Source: Candidatus Zixiibacteriota bacterium
Lineage (GTDB): Bacteria > Zixibacteria > MSB-5A5 > GN15 > JACZUZ01
Direction of reading: 5' to 3'
DNA length: 64,000 bases
Assembly (NCBI GenBank): GCA_024280835.1
Contig: JAJRPJ010000008.1
Span: forward strand, 147,730-211,729
Made by a program: the position numbers and the translations under genes. Shown piece by piece: positions 17,204-25,600 of the stretch. Position 1 is the stretch's first letter. Every line of letters begins with the position of its first letter. The notes under the pieces were generated by a model. That model was not told where the DNA came from, did no database searches, and worked only from the letters and a program-made list of their open reading frames with translations.

Positions 17204-18349
17204 TTAGCGCGCATTTCCACTGATAATAATAGCGCCGCCGTATTTTGCGCGCACAACAATCAAAGCCTCGCCAGCCCCACATTCTGCCTCAATCTTGTTC
17301 TCACGCACATCAATAATTTTATGTGGCAAACTTTCAAAAGTGATGGCTTTGCCGTCTTTTGTGCGCAATGAAAATGTAGCGGACAAATCACGAGAGAATG
17401 TTAACTGAATGTCCTCATAAGAATTGCGCACATCCAAACGAGCGTCCTGCTCAATGCCTGAAAATGTCACATCAATAGTACCACCACTATTCTCTATCCA
17501 GTTGCGATTACCAGTGAGCATGACATCTTGAATGCTAATATCTGCGCGAGCTGTGCGAGCATGCAATGGTCCAGTATAGCGCCGAATATCAATCTTACCG
17601 TCTTCAGTGCGCGCGCGACTGACTCTAACATTCCCTCCCCAATCAGAACCACCAGCAATCTCGATATCAGTCAGAGTAATCTTTGCATTACTCGTGCGAA
17701 CATCGAAACCACCAACTAAGTCACTAACACTAATATACCCATTGCGTGAATCGACACGCACAATTCCCCGCGCTCCAGCAACCTCTACAGACTCAAACGT
17801 TTCATTGATTGTCAATGCAGCCAATGCGCCATTTGAGATAACTTCTAGATTAGGCGCATCAATATTTATTCTCGTCGCCAAAGGCACAGTGACTGTCATT
17901 TCAAGATTCAGCCTCTCGTGTTCAGCAAGAGTCCAAACTGATGGGTCAATGTGAACTGATAAGTGCATCCCCTTATCGGTTGACAGTAACTTCGCCCCAC
18001 CAGTGGACATCATTTCACTAGCTTGCTCTAAATCGTCTGCGCGAAAAGTCGCACTAAGGTCGACACTAATCTCATTAACATCACGGACAATAATCGCAAG
18101 CTCACCAGAAACCGACAGTTTGCCACTAACAGAAATCTCAACATCGCGGCCTTGCTCCAAAGTAGCTTTTTCAGACGGAAGACACATTTGGTAGAACCCA
18201 CTACCAATCGAGCGAGGCTGATCTTGCGCATAGCTGACAGCTCGCCAACTGTATGTCATCGCCAAAGCCAATAAAGTCGCCAAAGCAAAGTATCGAGCAG
18301 AGCGCACATTGCTAAGTGACGAATTACTAAGGCTGTCTTTTTTGTTCAT
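17204..18349 (-). CDS. Secreted DUF4097-like beta-helix protein
   Basis: About 381 residues from ATG at 18349 (MNKKDSLSNSS). A signal peptide ends near SYAQD. The body is repetitive short beta strands (GIVRVDSRNGYISVSDLVGGF, VRTSNAKITLTDIEIAGG, VRNSYEDIQLTF) typical of DUF4097/putative adhesin folds. These are exported proteins of unknown role, often near envelope stress genes. Upstream in-frame starts exist at 18364 (ATG) and 18400 (TTG), none with a good ribosome site. It ends 30 bases before sppA and is probably in the same operon. Confidence 0.7.
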   Translation of the reverse strand: MNKKDSLSNSSLSNVRSARYFALATLLALAMTYSWRAVSYAQDQPRSIGSGFYQMCLPSEKATLEQGRDVEISVSGKLSVSGELAIIVRDVNEISVDLSATFRADDLEQASEMMSTGGAKLLSTDKGMHLSVHIDPSVWTLAEHERLNLEMTVTVPLATRINIDAPNLEVISNGALAALTINETFESVEVAGARGIVRVDSRNGYISVSDLVGGFDVRTSNAKITLTDIEIAGGSDWGGNVRVSRARTEDGKIDIRRYTGPLHARTARADISIQDVMLTGNRNWIENSGGTIDVTFSGIEQDARLDVRNSYEDIQLTFSRDLSATFSLRTKDGKAITFESLPHKIIDVRENKIEAECGAGEALIVVRAKYGGAIIISGNAR

Positions 18350-18373
18350 TGTTCTTGGAAGCATTATTTTTGT

Positions 18374-18389
18374 ACGTAATATTTTACGT
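18374..18389. promoter_or_regulatory. 16-base palindrome upstream of the DUF4097-like gene
   Basis: ACGTAA and TTACGT flank a TATT spacer, giving a near-perfect dyad. It is 25 bases upstream of the preferred start at 18349, so it could be an operator or part of a promoter. It would be coding if the TTG at 18400 were the true start. Confidence 0.3.
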
Positions 18390-18545
18390 TTCTTGATCAA
18401 GATGTCTAAGAAATACTCAAGAGTCGCTAGCGACTCACTCAGTGATAAAAGGTATAATCGGCCTTGGGAAATGCAAGAACAAACTCTCTTGAGCTTCTCA
18501 TCGACATAGAATCATTCTCTACAGTTTAGTTCAAATAATCACAGA

Positions 18546-19424
18546 CTAAAGCTTAGAATCATGGACATATAGACGGTGCATAACTATCGAACCTGCAATA
18601 CTGGCATTCAGAGACTCAAGCAATGGGCTCTGTGAGATTCGGAGTTTCCTGTAAGACATCTCTCTCAATTCAGAGCTGGCTCCGATGCTTTCAGCTCCAA
18701 CAGCAACAGCCAACGAACCTTCTTCTTGACTATGTGTTGAATCGGAAGAATCAGCAGAATCGGAAGCGCCAAACTCGAACCATTTTTCTTCTGGCTCGCC
18801 ATCGACATCGGTCACTAAAAGCCGCAAACCACTATCATCTATTAACGAACGCATTTGCTCTAAGTTGCATGTCATCATCCGACATCCAAATACAGTTCCA
18901 GCGGTTGACCTGATTACTTTGGCGTTGAATGGCTCAACACAATCACCAACTAATAATGTAAGATCAAAGCCAAACCCCAACGCCGATCGAATCAAAGCTC
19001 CAAGATTACCAGGATCATTGATATTCTCAGCCACAAGAACTCTGCGTGACTGACTGGCTTGCTGGAAATCAAACTCAAGCGAAGGCAAATTAAAAACTCC
19101 CAGCAACCCCTGCGGACTCTTGGTCTCAACCAAGCGATGAAAGTCACGTGATGAAATCGTCTCTGTCGGCACGCGTTTGGAACGAAAAGACTCCACCAAT
19201 GCTTGAGAGCGGTCGTTAATGTCTGGCGGATAGAGAAATAAACGCCGAGGCAATTGCCGATGTTTCAAAGCCTCTTCAAGCAGTCGAACTCCCTCAGCGA
19301 GAAACAATTCTTCCTTGCGACGTCCCTTTTTGGTTTTCAGTGAAACCAAACGGTTCAAATCCGCCCTTTCAAGTCGAGCAGAGGAACTGGATTCAACGGG
19401 TAAGTAGCGTGATTTATGATTCAT
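18546..19424 (-). CDS. SpoU/TrmH-family RNA 2'-O-methyltransferase
   Basis: About 292 residues from ATG at 19424 (MNHKSRYLP). An N-terminal substrate-binding domain (KKGRRKEELFLAEGVRLLEEAL) is followed by the knotted SpoU methyltransferase domain: motif 1 NINDPGNLGALIRSA, motif 2 NAKVIRSTAGTVF, motif 3 LRISQSPLLESLNASIAGSI. It transfers methyl from AdoMet to a ribose 2'-OH in rRNA or tRNA; the target nucleotide cannot be told. An acidic Ser/Asp insert (ASDSADSSDSTHSQ) sits before motif 3. A TTG at 19475 would extend the N-terminus by 17 residues. Confidence 0.88.
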   Translation of the reverse strand: MNHKSRYLPVESSSSARLERADLNRLVSLKTKKGRRKEELFLAEGVRLLEEALKHRQLPRRLFLYPPDINDRSQALVESFRSKRVPTETISSRDFHRLVETKSPQGLLGVFNLPSLEFDFQQASQSRRVLVAENINDPGNLGALIRSALGFGFDLTLLVGDCVEPFNAKVIRSTAGTVFGCRMMTCNLEQMRSLIDDSGLRLLVTDVDGEPEEKWFEFGASDSADSSDSTHSQEEGSLAVAVGAESIGASSELREMSYRKLRISQSPLLESLNASIAGSIVMHRLYVHDSKL

Positions 19425-19619
19425 ATACTTTTTCTTTGCTGGTTTTCTTATTGCTTCAACTTGTGCGAGGGACAAATTGTATTCGTTACTTATTCTGTTC
19501 TTGTACTTTTATGATTCTGTATTTCTGTGTTTCTGTCAAATTTAGTTGTATCATGTTTGGCGACGAGGAAGAAGTTTACGAGTCTAGATTAACTAATAGA
19601 CTATCAAGACTCCAAGATA

Positions 19620-22388
19620 ATGGATCAGAAGAACACAATTTCGCATCAAAGCGCTTTATTCTCAGGGTTCATTAACTGGAAAACGTCCCTAGCGTTACCC
19701 CTTGCGCTGGCCATTTTCACAGGTCTCTGGCCGTATTCGTCGACCCTAGCGCAGGATACGACAAAGACGCTGGCTCTGCAACGTAAGTCTGCTCCCGAAT
19801 CAGCCCCAGAATACAAGCGCCGCTGGGGGAAACTAACTTTTAGAGATAGAGAGTTAATCGGCAAACCCCAAGTAGCTCTGGCTTTGTCTGGAGGCGGCGC
19901 CAGAGGTTTGGCGCATATTGGTGTTTTGCGCGCCTTCGAAGAAGCCAATATTGAAATAGTAGCCATTGCAGGTACTTCAATGGGCGGCATCGTTGGTGGT
20001 CTCTATGCTGCGGGAATCACGACAGATAAGATTGAAGCCCTAGCGGACAATGTCAGTTTCAGGTCTCTGTTTTCAAATTCGCCCCGCAGACAATCACTCT
20101 ATCTCACCCAAAGAGAGAATATTGACAAAGCCCTGCTTTCTTTGAGATTCGACCGTGGCAAACCACTAATCCCTACGGGCCTAAGTTCCGCGCAACATCT
20201 CACCGAGATACTCTCACTTTTAACCTTGCGCCAAAACTACGCCGCGGGGGCCGACTTCACAAAACTCTCCATCCCCTTCACCACAGTGGCCACTGACATT
20301 TCCACTGGCGAGGCCGTTGTTCTTAAGCATGGCAACCTCGCCGATGCAATTCGCGCAACAATGGCCTTTCCATTGGCGATTTCCGCTGTCGAAATCGACG
20401 GACGACTGCTGATGGACGGCGGCATGCTTGAGCCAGTTCCTGTGGAATTAGCTAAAGCTCTGTTAGTTGACGGCGCAGATGTCAAAGTCGTCGCGGTCAA
20501 CGCCACCAAACCACTCCTTCCCAAGGGCGCTATTAAAGACCCATTCGATATGGCCACGCAAGTGACAACGATAATGTCCATGCGCGAATTGCGCGAAGAA
20601 TTGGCCCAAGCGGACTATGTCATCACACCGCGTTCCGGCAATAGCAACGGAACCGACTTTAGTCACATATCCGACTTCATCGACCCTGGCTACCACAAAG
20701 CGCAATTAGCCACCAAGGAATTACTTCAAGACCACAATCAAAAACTCATAGCCCAAAACCTCGTAGTTCATAGTTTCACTATCACGGGGGCAGAATCAAA
20801 TTGCGCAGAGTTGATTGACTCGCTTGATGCCTTGCGCGGTGTTGCTGTCTCCCGAGAACGCCTAGATAACATTTTTCAAACTCGCTGGAGTTATGCTGAC
20901 TTAGTGCAATTGGAAATCGAAAGTACGTCATTGCCTCCCTCTGACTCTCTTAAGACAGACACTCTGGAAAAGAAACATATTCATCTTCAAATCAGTCTGA
21001 CACCACAGCCAGATATGGCAGAGATAAGAGTTCAGGTCGAAGACAACCTCGCCAAGCGCCAAGACGCCGCCGAAGATTTTCTATTGCGACGCATCACATC
21101 CTCAGGAACAATCCAATTAGACTCAATCGCCAACTGGACTGTGGACCATCACCGCAACTCCGGAGCCGACCTCTGCGCAGTGCGTGTTTGCCTCTATATC
21201 CCAGAGACAAAGACAATTTACTTACGCATCGACGAAGCCAGGGGCAATAATCTAACTATCAAAGGAACTTCCCGAACTCGTCCAAGTTTTGTACTCGATA
21301 GAATCGGTGGCTTTGCCACTGGTGTTCCTTTTACAATCGAAAGCGCTCGACGCGCCTATCGTGACATCTACGGTTCAGGCCTTTTTGAGCGAGTTTCTAT
21401 TGCGGTGATTCCAACCGAAAATGGCGCTGATGTAGACGTTGTCGTACATGAGAAGAAAACATTGCAATTGCAATTGGGCTATCACTGGGATGATGAATAT
21501 CACAGCGAAGGATACCTAAACGCGATAGAGAGCAATATTCTCGGCATCGGTCTGGAAGGTAGCGCAATGGCACGTTTCGCAGATCGGCGACAACGTTTCA
21601 GCTTGGGGCTACGCACCGACAGAATTTTTCGCACTCATGTCGCTTTCAATTTGAAGGGCTACTCCGAAAAAGTCGATAGGCGAATTCTCGCCCCTGACGG
21701 AATGGAAATTGGTTTCCGCCGTGAAACTCGCTTTGGCGCATCACTGCGCATCGGTCAACAACTTGCACGCTTTGGAATTGTATCCGCGGCCGCAATTGTT
21801 GAACGTGTCGAATCAACCCAACCGTTTGAAATTACGCCAAAGAAATATGACCTACGCAAAATTCAAATCCGTTCACTGGTTGAAGATTTCGATAGAACAT
21901 ACTTCACTCGCCGAGGACGCAAAATATTACTCTCACTTGAATCGGCAGGAAAAATATTCGGTGGAGCCACAGAATACACCAAATGGTTCAGCTCCTTTGA
22001 ATCATATTTTCCACTCACCGAGAAGATAAACTTTCACCCCAAATTCACTGCGACAACTTCGCGAGCCAATCTCCCTGAGCCAGAAAGATTCTACGTTGGT
22101 GGGCTCGGTTCTTTTGAGGGATTTCGAACAGAAGAATTATCTGGTTCAAAGGTCCTACTCATCAACATAGAACTTCGCTATAGGCTACTGCCACGGATTT
22201 ATCTGATTACTCGCTACAATGCTGGCAACACTTTTGGACCAATTGAAGATTTGAATTTTGATAATCTGCGCTACGGCTGGGCGGCACACTTGGGACTCGA
22301 CACACCACTCGGGCCAATAATTTTCGGCTACGGCCGTGCCAGCGAAAGTCGCGACAGAGTTTATTTCGAAGCTGGATTGCGGTTCTAG
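19620..22388 (+). CDS. Patatin-like phospholipase with C-terminal BamA-type barrel
   Basis: A 922-residue outer-membrane esterase of the PlpD/RssA type. After a signal peptide (to about AQDTT, residue 42) comes a patatin domain with oxyanion GGGARGLAHIGVL, nucleophile elbow GTSMGG and the Asp of the dyad in MDGGML. A POTRA-like region follows (about 555-630: FTIESARRAYRDIYGSGLFERV), then a surface-antigen/BamA barrel (about 640-922) ending in Phe (YFEAGLRF). Such proteins autotransport or expose a lipase that cleaves phospholipids. It is one of few plus-strand genes in the left half and has a shared terminator downstream. Confidence 0.93.
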   Translation: MDQKNTISHQSALFSGFINWKTSLALPLALAIFTGLWPYSSTLAQDTTKTLALQRKSAPESAPEYKRRWGKLTFRDRELIGKPQVALALSGGGARGLAHIGVLRAFEEANIEIVAIAGTSMGGIVGGLYAAGITTDKIEALADNVSFRSLFSNSPRRQSLYLTQRENIDKALLSLRFDRGKPLIPTGLSSAQHLTEILSLLTLRQNYAAGADFTKLSIPFTTVATDISTGEAVVLKHGNLADAIRATMAFPLAISAVEIDGRLLMDGGMLEPVPVELAKALLVDGADVKVVAVNATKPLLPKGAIKDPFDMATQVTTIMSMRELREELAQADYVITPRSGNSNGTDFSHISDFIDPGYHKAQLATKELLQDHNQKLIAQNLVVHSFTITGAESNCAELIDSLDALRGVAVSRERLDNIFQTRWSYADLVQLEIESTSLPPSDSLKTDTLEKKHIHLQISLTPQPDMAEIRVQVEDNLAKRQDAAEDFLLRRITSSGTIQLDSIANWTVDHHRNSGADLCAVRVCLYIPETKTIYLRIDEARGNNLTIKGTSRTRPSFVLDRIGGFATGVPFTIESARRAYRDIYGSGLFERVSIAVIPTENGADVDVVVHEKKTLQLQLGYHWDDEYHSEGYLNAIESNILGIGLEGSAMARFADRRQRFSLGLRTDRIFRTHVAFNLKGYSEKVDRRILAPDGMEIGFRRETRFGASLRIGQQLARFGIVSAAAIVERVESTQPFEITPKKYDLRKIQIRSLVEDFDRTYFTRRGRKILLSLESAGKIFGGATEYTKWFSSFESYFPLTEKINFHPKFTATTSRANLPEPERFYVGGLGSFEGFRTEELSGSKVLLINIELRYRLLPRIYLITRYNAGNTFGPIEDLNFDNLRYGWAAHLGLDTPLGPIIFGYGRASESRDRVYFEAGLRF

Positions 22389-22446
22389 TAGTTTTGCTTT
22401 TTTGAGATACTACTATTTGAGACCCAGATAATCTGTTACTAATAAC

Positions 22447-22516
22447 AAAGCGCCCCAAGGGACGCCACTACAAATATGTGTTGCAAAGCTCGTAGTGGCG
22501 TTCCTTGGGGCGCCTT
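22447..22516. terminator. Long bidirectional hairpin between converging genes
   Basis: Arms 22450-22471 (GCGCCCCAAGG...) and 22492-22513 (...CCTTGGGGCGC) form a 22-base stem with one G-T type mismatch and a 20-base loop, extended by CAA/TTG. A T-rich stretch TTGTTTTAATTATTC follows on the plus strand. It separates the plus-strand phospholipase from the minus-strand barrel gene and is probably a shared terminator. The sequence style also resembles the REP-like palindromes elsewhere in the window. Confidence 0.65.
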
Positions 22517-22547
22517 GTTTTAATTATTCTTGTTAGGACAATTCAAA

Positions 22548-23444
22548 CTAATGCTTGTGCAAACCTGGTTTGGGCTTTTCTTCATGACCGAATAGTGTAA
22601 AGCCAGTATTCAAACCAAAAGACAGCGACCATTGCTCTGTCAACTGTTCGCCTACCACAAATTGACGCACAGGAATATCAACTTCCAACCAACCGCGCAA
22701 AGCGCCCTCACCTGACCCCATCAGAATCGCTGAAAGTCCAGGACTAACAGAGAAAATGTCTACGCCTCCCAACGAACTAGTCACCCCAAGCGAATCAGTC
22801 ATCTTGTCCTCTTCTATATGTGTCCAACGAACGCGAAAAATCCCACTGAGATTATCACCGACAATCGGACGTGTCACACCTGCTCGCATACTAAACAAAT
22901 CTCCCGCTTCACGTCCGCCCGACTCTGTTAGTGTCAGTCGTGAATATACTGAAACAAACATATTCGCGCCGCCACCCACCAAAGCCGCCAATGTGGCGCT
23001 AAGCAGTGGATCTACTGTTCCACTAGAGAAATCACTTTGATTATTCTCGGCATTGAACGACCCATTACTGGTCGGCAATGAAGCGCCCAATGCCAATTGC
23101 AGATTTGCTGGTTTGCCGAATATATTTGGTGAAAGAAATACTCGCGGCAAAACCGACAGGTCACCAAATGTAGTTGAGGTGGCATTAACCGCTCCCAGAG
23201 TACCAGATCTTTCAAGTCGAATCAATGGCGCCGAAACAGCGACACTAAGACTATTGGAAAGACCAAAATTAAGATTGAAATTCCCAGTCTGAGAAATTGT
23301 TTCAAAATCTTGCGGATTAGCTATTTCATCGGTTCCTCTGCGGAAGATGTCACGTTTGGAATACCGATAGCTCAGACCAACTTGCAGGTCACCCTTGTGA
23401 ATTACAGTAGTTTCGGATCTGCCGACCGACAGATTAGGAGACAT
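22548..23444 (-). CDS. Outer-membrane beta-barrel, severed from its signal peptide
   Basis: A 298-residue frame beginning MSPNLSVGRSETTVIHKG, with alternating hydrophobic strands and Gly/aromatic turns (LQVGLSYRYSKRDIF, FNLNFGLSNSLSVAVSAPLI, LQLALGASLPTSNGSF) typical of transporter-like or MetA_deg-type barrels. No signal peptide is present in this frame and no ribosome site precedes the ATG at 23444. Directly upstream and in the same frame, two TGA codons (23454-23456 and 23445-23447) separate it from a perfect signal peptide. Either the gene is inactivated, the TGAs are read through, or the assembly has errors. Confidence 0.7.
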   Translation of the reverse strand: MSPNLSVGRSETTVIHKGDLQVGLSYRYSKRDIFRRGTDEIANPQDFETISQTGNFNLNFGLSNSLSVAVSAPLIRLERSGTLGAVNATSTTFGDLSVLPRVFLSPNIFGKPANLQLALGASLPTSNGSFNAENNQSDFSSGTVDPLLSATLAALVGGGANMFVSVYSRLTLTESGGREAGDLFSMRAGVTRPIVGDNLSGIFRVRWTHIEEDKMTDSLGVTSSLGGVDIFSVSPGLSAILMGSGEGALRGWLEVDIPVRQFVVGEQLTEQWSLSFGLNTGFTLFGHEEKPKPGLHKH

Positions 23445-23453
23445 TCAAAGCGC

Positions 23454-23534
23454 TCACTGAGCGCGAAGAGCCGTAGGTGAAAAAGTCCCAAAGGCTAAGA
23501 AAAAAGTCGTGAGGAGTAGGAGTCGCTTGTTCAT
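23454..23534 (-). other. Orphan signal-peptide ORF in frame with the downstream barrel
   Basis: ATG at 23534 opens a 26-residue frame, MNKRLLLLTTFF followed by LAFGTFSPTALRAQ, ending at TGA. It has the charged start, hydrophobic core and AxA-like site of a secretion signal. Two codons later is a second TGA, then the ATG of the barrel frame. All are in one phase, so this was almost certainly the gene's own leader. Confidence 0.7.
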
Positions 23535-23600
23535 AGCTAAGTTGCTTTCGATCTGTTTAGAGGGTTTGAAGTTAAATGTTCATCATGTCGATTTTCGCAG

Positions 23601-23703
23601 GGCAGAACCCAAAGCGGTTCTGCCATTTTCCATTATATGAATCTACGACCAAAAAGTAACTTTTATTTTCATTTGTGAGACGCAGAACCACTTCGGGTTC
23701 TGC
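23601..23703. repeat. Inverted pair of REP-like palindromes (BIME-like)
   Basis: Unit 1: GGCAGAACC (23601-23609) and GGTTCTGCC (23616-23624). Unit 2: GCAGAACC (23682-23689) and GGTTCTGC (23696-23703). The second unit in reverse complement reads GTAGGGCAGAACCCGAAG, close to the first (GCAGGGCAGAACCCAAAG), so the two are inverted copies about 57 bases apart. They lie between the broken barrel gene and the stop of the unknown 593-residue gene. Confidence 0.7.
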
Positions 23704-23723
23704 CCTACATAACTATTCCATTA

Positions 23724-25502
23724 CTAATCTATATTTCTATTTCTACGAAATTCGGCATATTTTGATTCACGGAACCCACTCGAAAGTATAAAGTACAGAA
23801 CCGCTATAAAATCTTTAAGTTCACCATCAAGTGTTCCGTGGTCAGAATTAGCAAAAAGTTCGTACTCATTGATGAAGTGACTCTTGCTAATCTCTGCACC
23901 AGCAGTATCTGTAGCGATAATTGTTTTAACTATGCACTCGATTGAAGGTCTGCCAGATACTAGGGTACCCTCTAGAGTACTCAAGAAATCCTCATCGATA
24001 CTTTTCACCTGAGGCATCGACCTATAATCCTCGTAACTTTCATCTTTTCCATATGGCTCTCTTAGCCGTTGGAAGTAGTAAACAAAGCAGCCAATCATTG
24101 CCTTGATAGAATCTTTAGGATCGGTGAAACTTTCGTGTGCGAATTTATCGTGAAGGTCCATACATACCTCTTTCAAATATGCCATTCTATATGGCCTGTT
24201 TGATGTCCGCAGATACAGCATATCTAACGCAATTGCAGTGTATTCATCTACGGAGTTGCCCTTGTGTTGTACCTCACTTTTGACCCTGGCATCATCTTCT
24301 GTCAGGAGGGTGTATGGACATTGCTTAAACTGTTCATATACGGAACCTTTGCTTCCAGCAATGTTCTTGTGCAAGGTTTGTGTGATAGGAATTAACGTGC
24401 CTACAAAATCATTTGGACCATGCTCCATGCTAGAAGGATGAGTAAGTATGACAAACACATTTGTTCTTCGTTGACCTTCTCTACCACTGGTCGTAAGCTC
24501 ATAATCATACTTCGCAATTCTATAGCCACTATCGGCGGTTAGCCATAATTTTAGAGATTTGTCCACATTCGCTACTTCTTCCCCTTTGTCCGTAGCAATC
24601 CTTTCCTTCGATTCTGGAGATTGTTCTCTTAACCTCACAATCTGCTCCATTATTAGCCCTTGAATCTTTTTAGTATTCTCAATAACACCGTCAGATGTCA
24701 TACCGCAAGCCCCTATTTCGTATTTGACTGAATAAGTCAATAGAGACCTCACCAAGAAATTGTAATGCGCGTCAGGTGAATACAAAATCAGCTCTCGATC
24801 TGCCTTTGATTCAATGAATTTGTTCCAAAAGGCCACTCGGTCTTTCCTCTCGCACTTGCTGTAGAGACCATAAATTGGATTGGCCAATAACAGGCTTGCG
24901 TGCAAGAGGTTTCCTCTTTTCTCTGCCTCTTCCATTGGTTTAAGTAATGCTACTTGAAAGCATTCAACAAAATCTGAAGTTCCGCCACTTGCAGTTACTT
25001 GGGTGTCCACGAGATCTTTGATTATATCTTCTGCCTTAGAGACTGCCATGCTCGATTTCATGGCGCCGAAGACGGTGTATGATAGGCCAGACAACACTAA
25101 TGACAGTTGGAATACTTTATTTTCAAGTATACTCTTTAAGAATAGCCCCTCCCCAGTCTCAAATCGGTGTAATAGCAACTCTTTAAGTACTATGTAAGTA
25201 ATAATAGTAATCGGTACGAAAGCTGCATAAAAAACGTTACGCCAGAGCCTATTGAATAGAGGTTCCGTGTACACATCATCGTGCTTAGAGTTCCAATGTA
25301 AGTACATCAGCCTACCTACAAGTAAAATCAGTAACTTATAAGCGACAAAAACGCACCAAGATTGTACCAGGAATTGCAGTCCCAGAGGAAGGCTTAACCA
25401 AATCCAATACATTCCGAAACCATATAGAAGTGCTATTATAGCAAACCTAATTGGAATTATCCAAGATTGTCTTTGCTTCCAAAACGTCGGGATTCTCGTC
25501 AT
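23724..25502 (-). CDS. Large membrane protein of unknown function
   Basis: About 592 residues from ATG at 25502 (a TTG at 25535 would add 11). The N-terminal third holds four predicted helices (about 20-45, 47-70, 100-125, 140-165 by this start). A soluble region of about 420 residues follows, with LLHASLLLANPIYGLYSK, RELILYSPDAHYNFLVRSLL, TNVFVILTHPSSMEHGPND and a C-terminal helical part. I recognise no family. Base composition is AT-richer than neighbours by eye, it stands alone, and an inverted REP pair abuts its 3' end. A membrane sensor or defence-type effector is conceivable but not shown. Confidence 0.75.
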   Translation of the reverse strand: MTRIPTFWKQRQSWIIPIRFAIIALLYGFGMYWIWLSLPLGLQFLVQSWCVFVAYKLLILLVGRLMYLHWNSKHDDVYTEPLFNRLWRNVFYAAFVPITIITYIVLKELLLHRFETGEGLFLKSILENKVFQLSLVLSGLSYTVFGAMKSSMAVSKAEDIIKDLVDTQVTASGGTSDFVECFQVALLKPMEEAEKRGNLLHASLLLANPIYGLYSKCERKDRVAFWNKFIESKADRELILYSPDAHYNFLVRSLLTYSVKYEIGACGMTSDGVIENTKKIQGLIMEQIVRLREQSPESKERIATDKGEEVANVDKSLKLWLTADSGYRIAKYDYELTTSGREGQRRTNVFVILTHPSSMEHGPNDFVGTLIPITQTLHKNIAGSKGSVYEQFKQCPYTLLTEDDARVKSEVQHKGNSVDEYTAIALDMLYLRTSNRPYRMAYLKEVCMDLHDKFAHESFTDPKDSIKAMIGCFVYYFQRLREPYGKDESYEDYRSMPQVKSIDEDFLSTLEGTLVSGRPSIECIVKTIIATDTAGAEISKSHFINEYELFANSDHGTLDGELKDFIAVLYFILSSGFRESKYAEFRRNRNID

Positions 25503-25600
25503 TTCTTTTGCTACTTCTATAGAAACACTTTTCAATCTCAGTCATCCACTGAATTGAGTATATTTTACCTCGAAACAGTTAACTTGAAACCACAACACCT

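Noticed and set aside
5579-23456. Alternative genetic code (TAG or TGA as sense)
   Set aside because: Both codons end many intact genes here, including tightly overlapping gene pairs, so wholesale reassignment does not fit.
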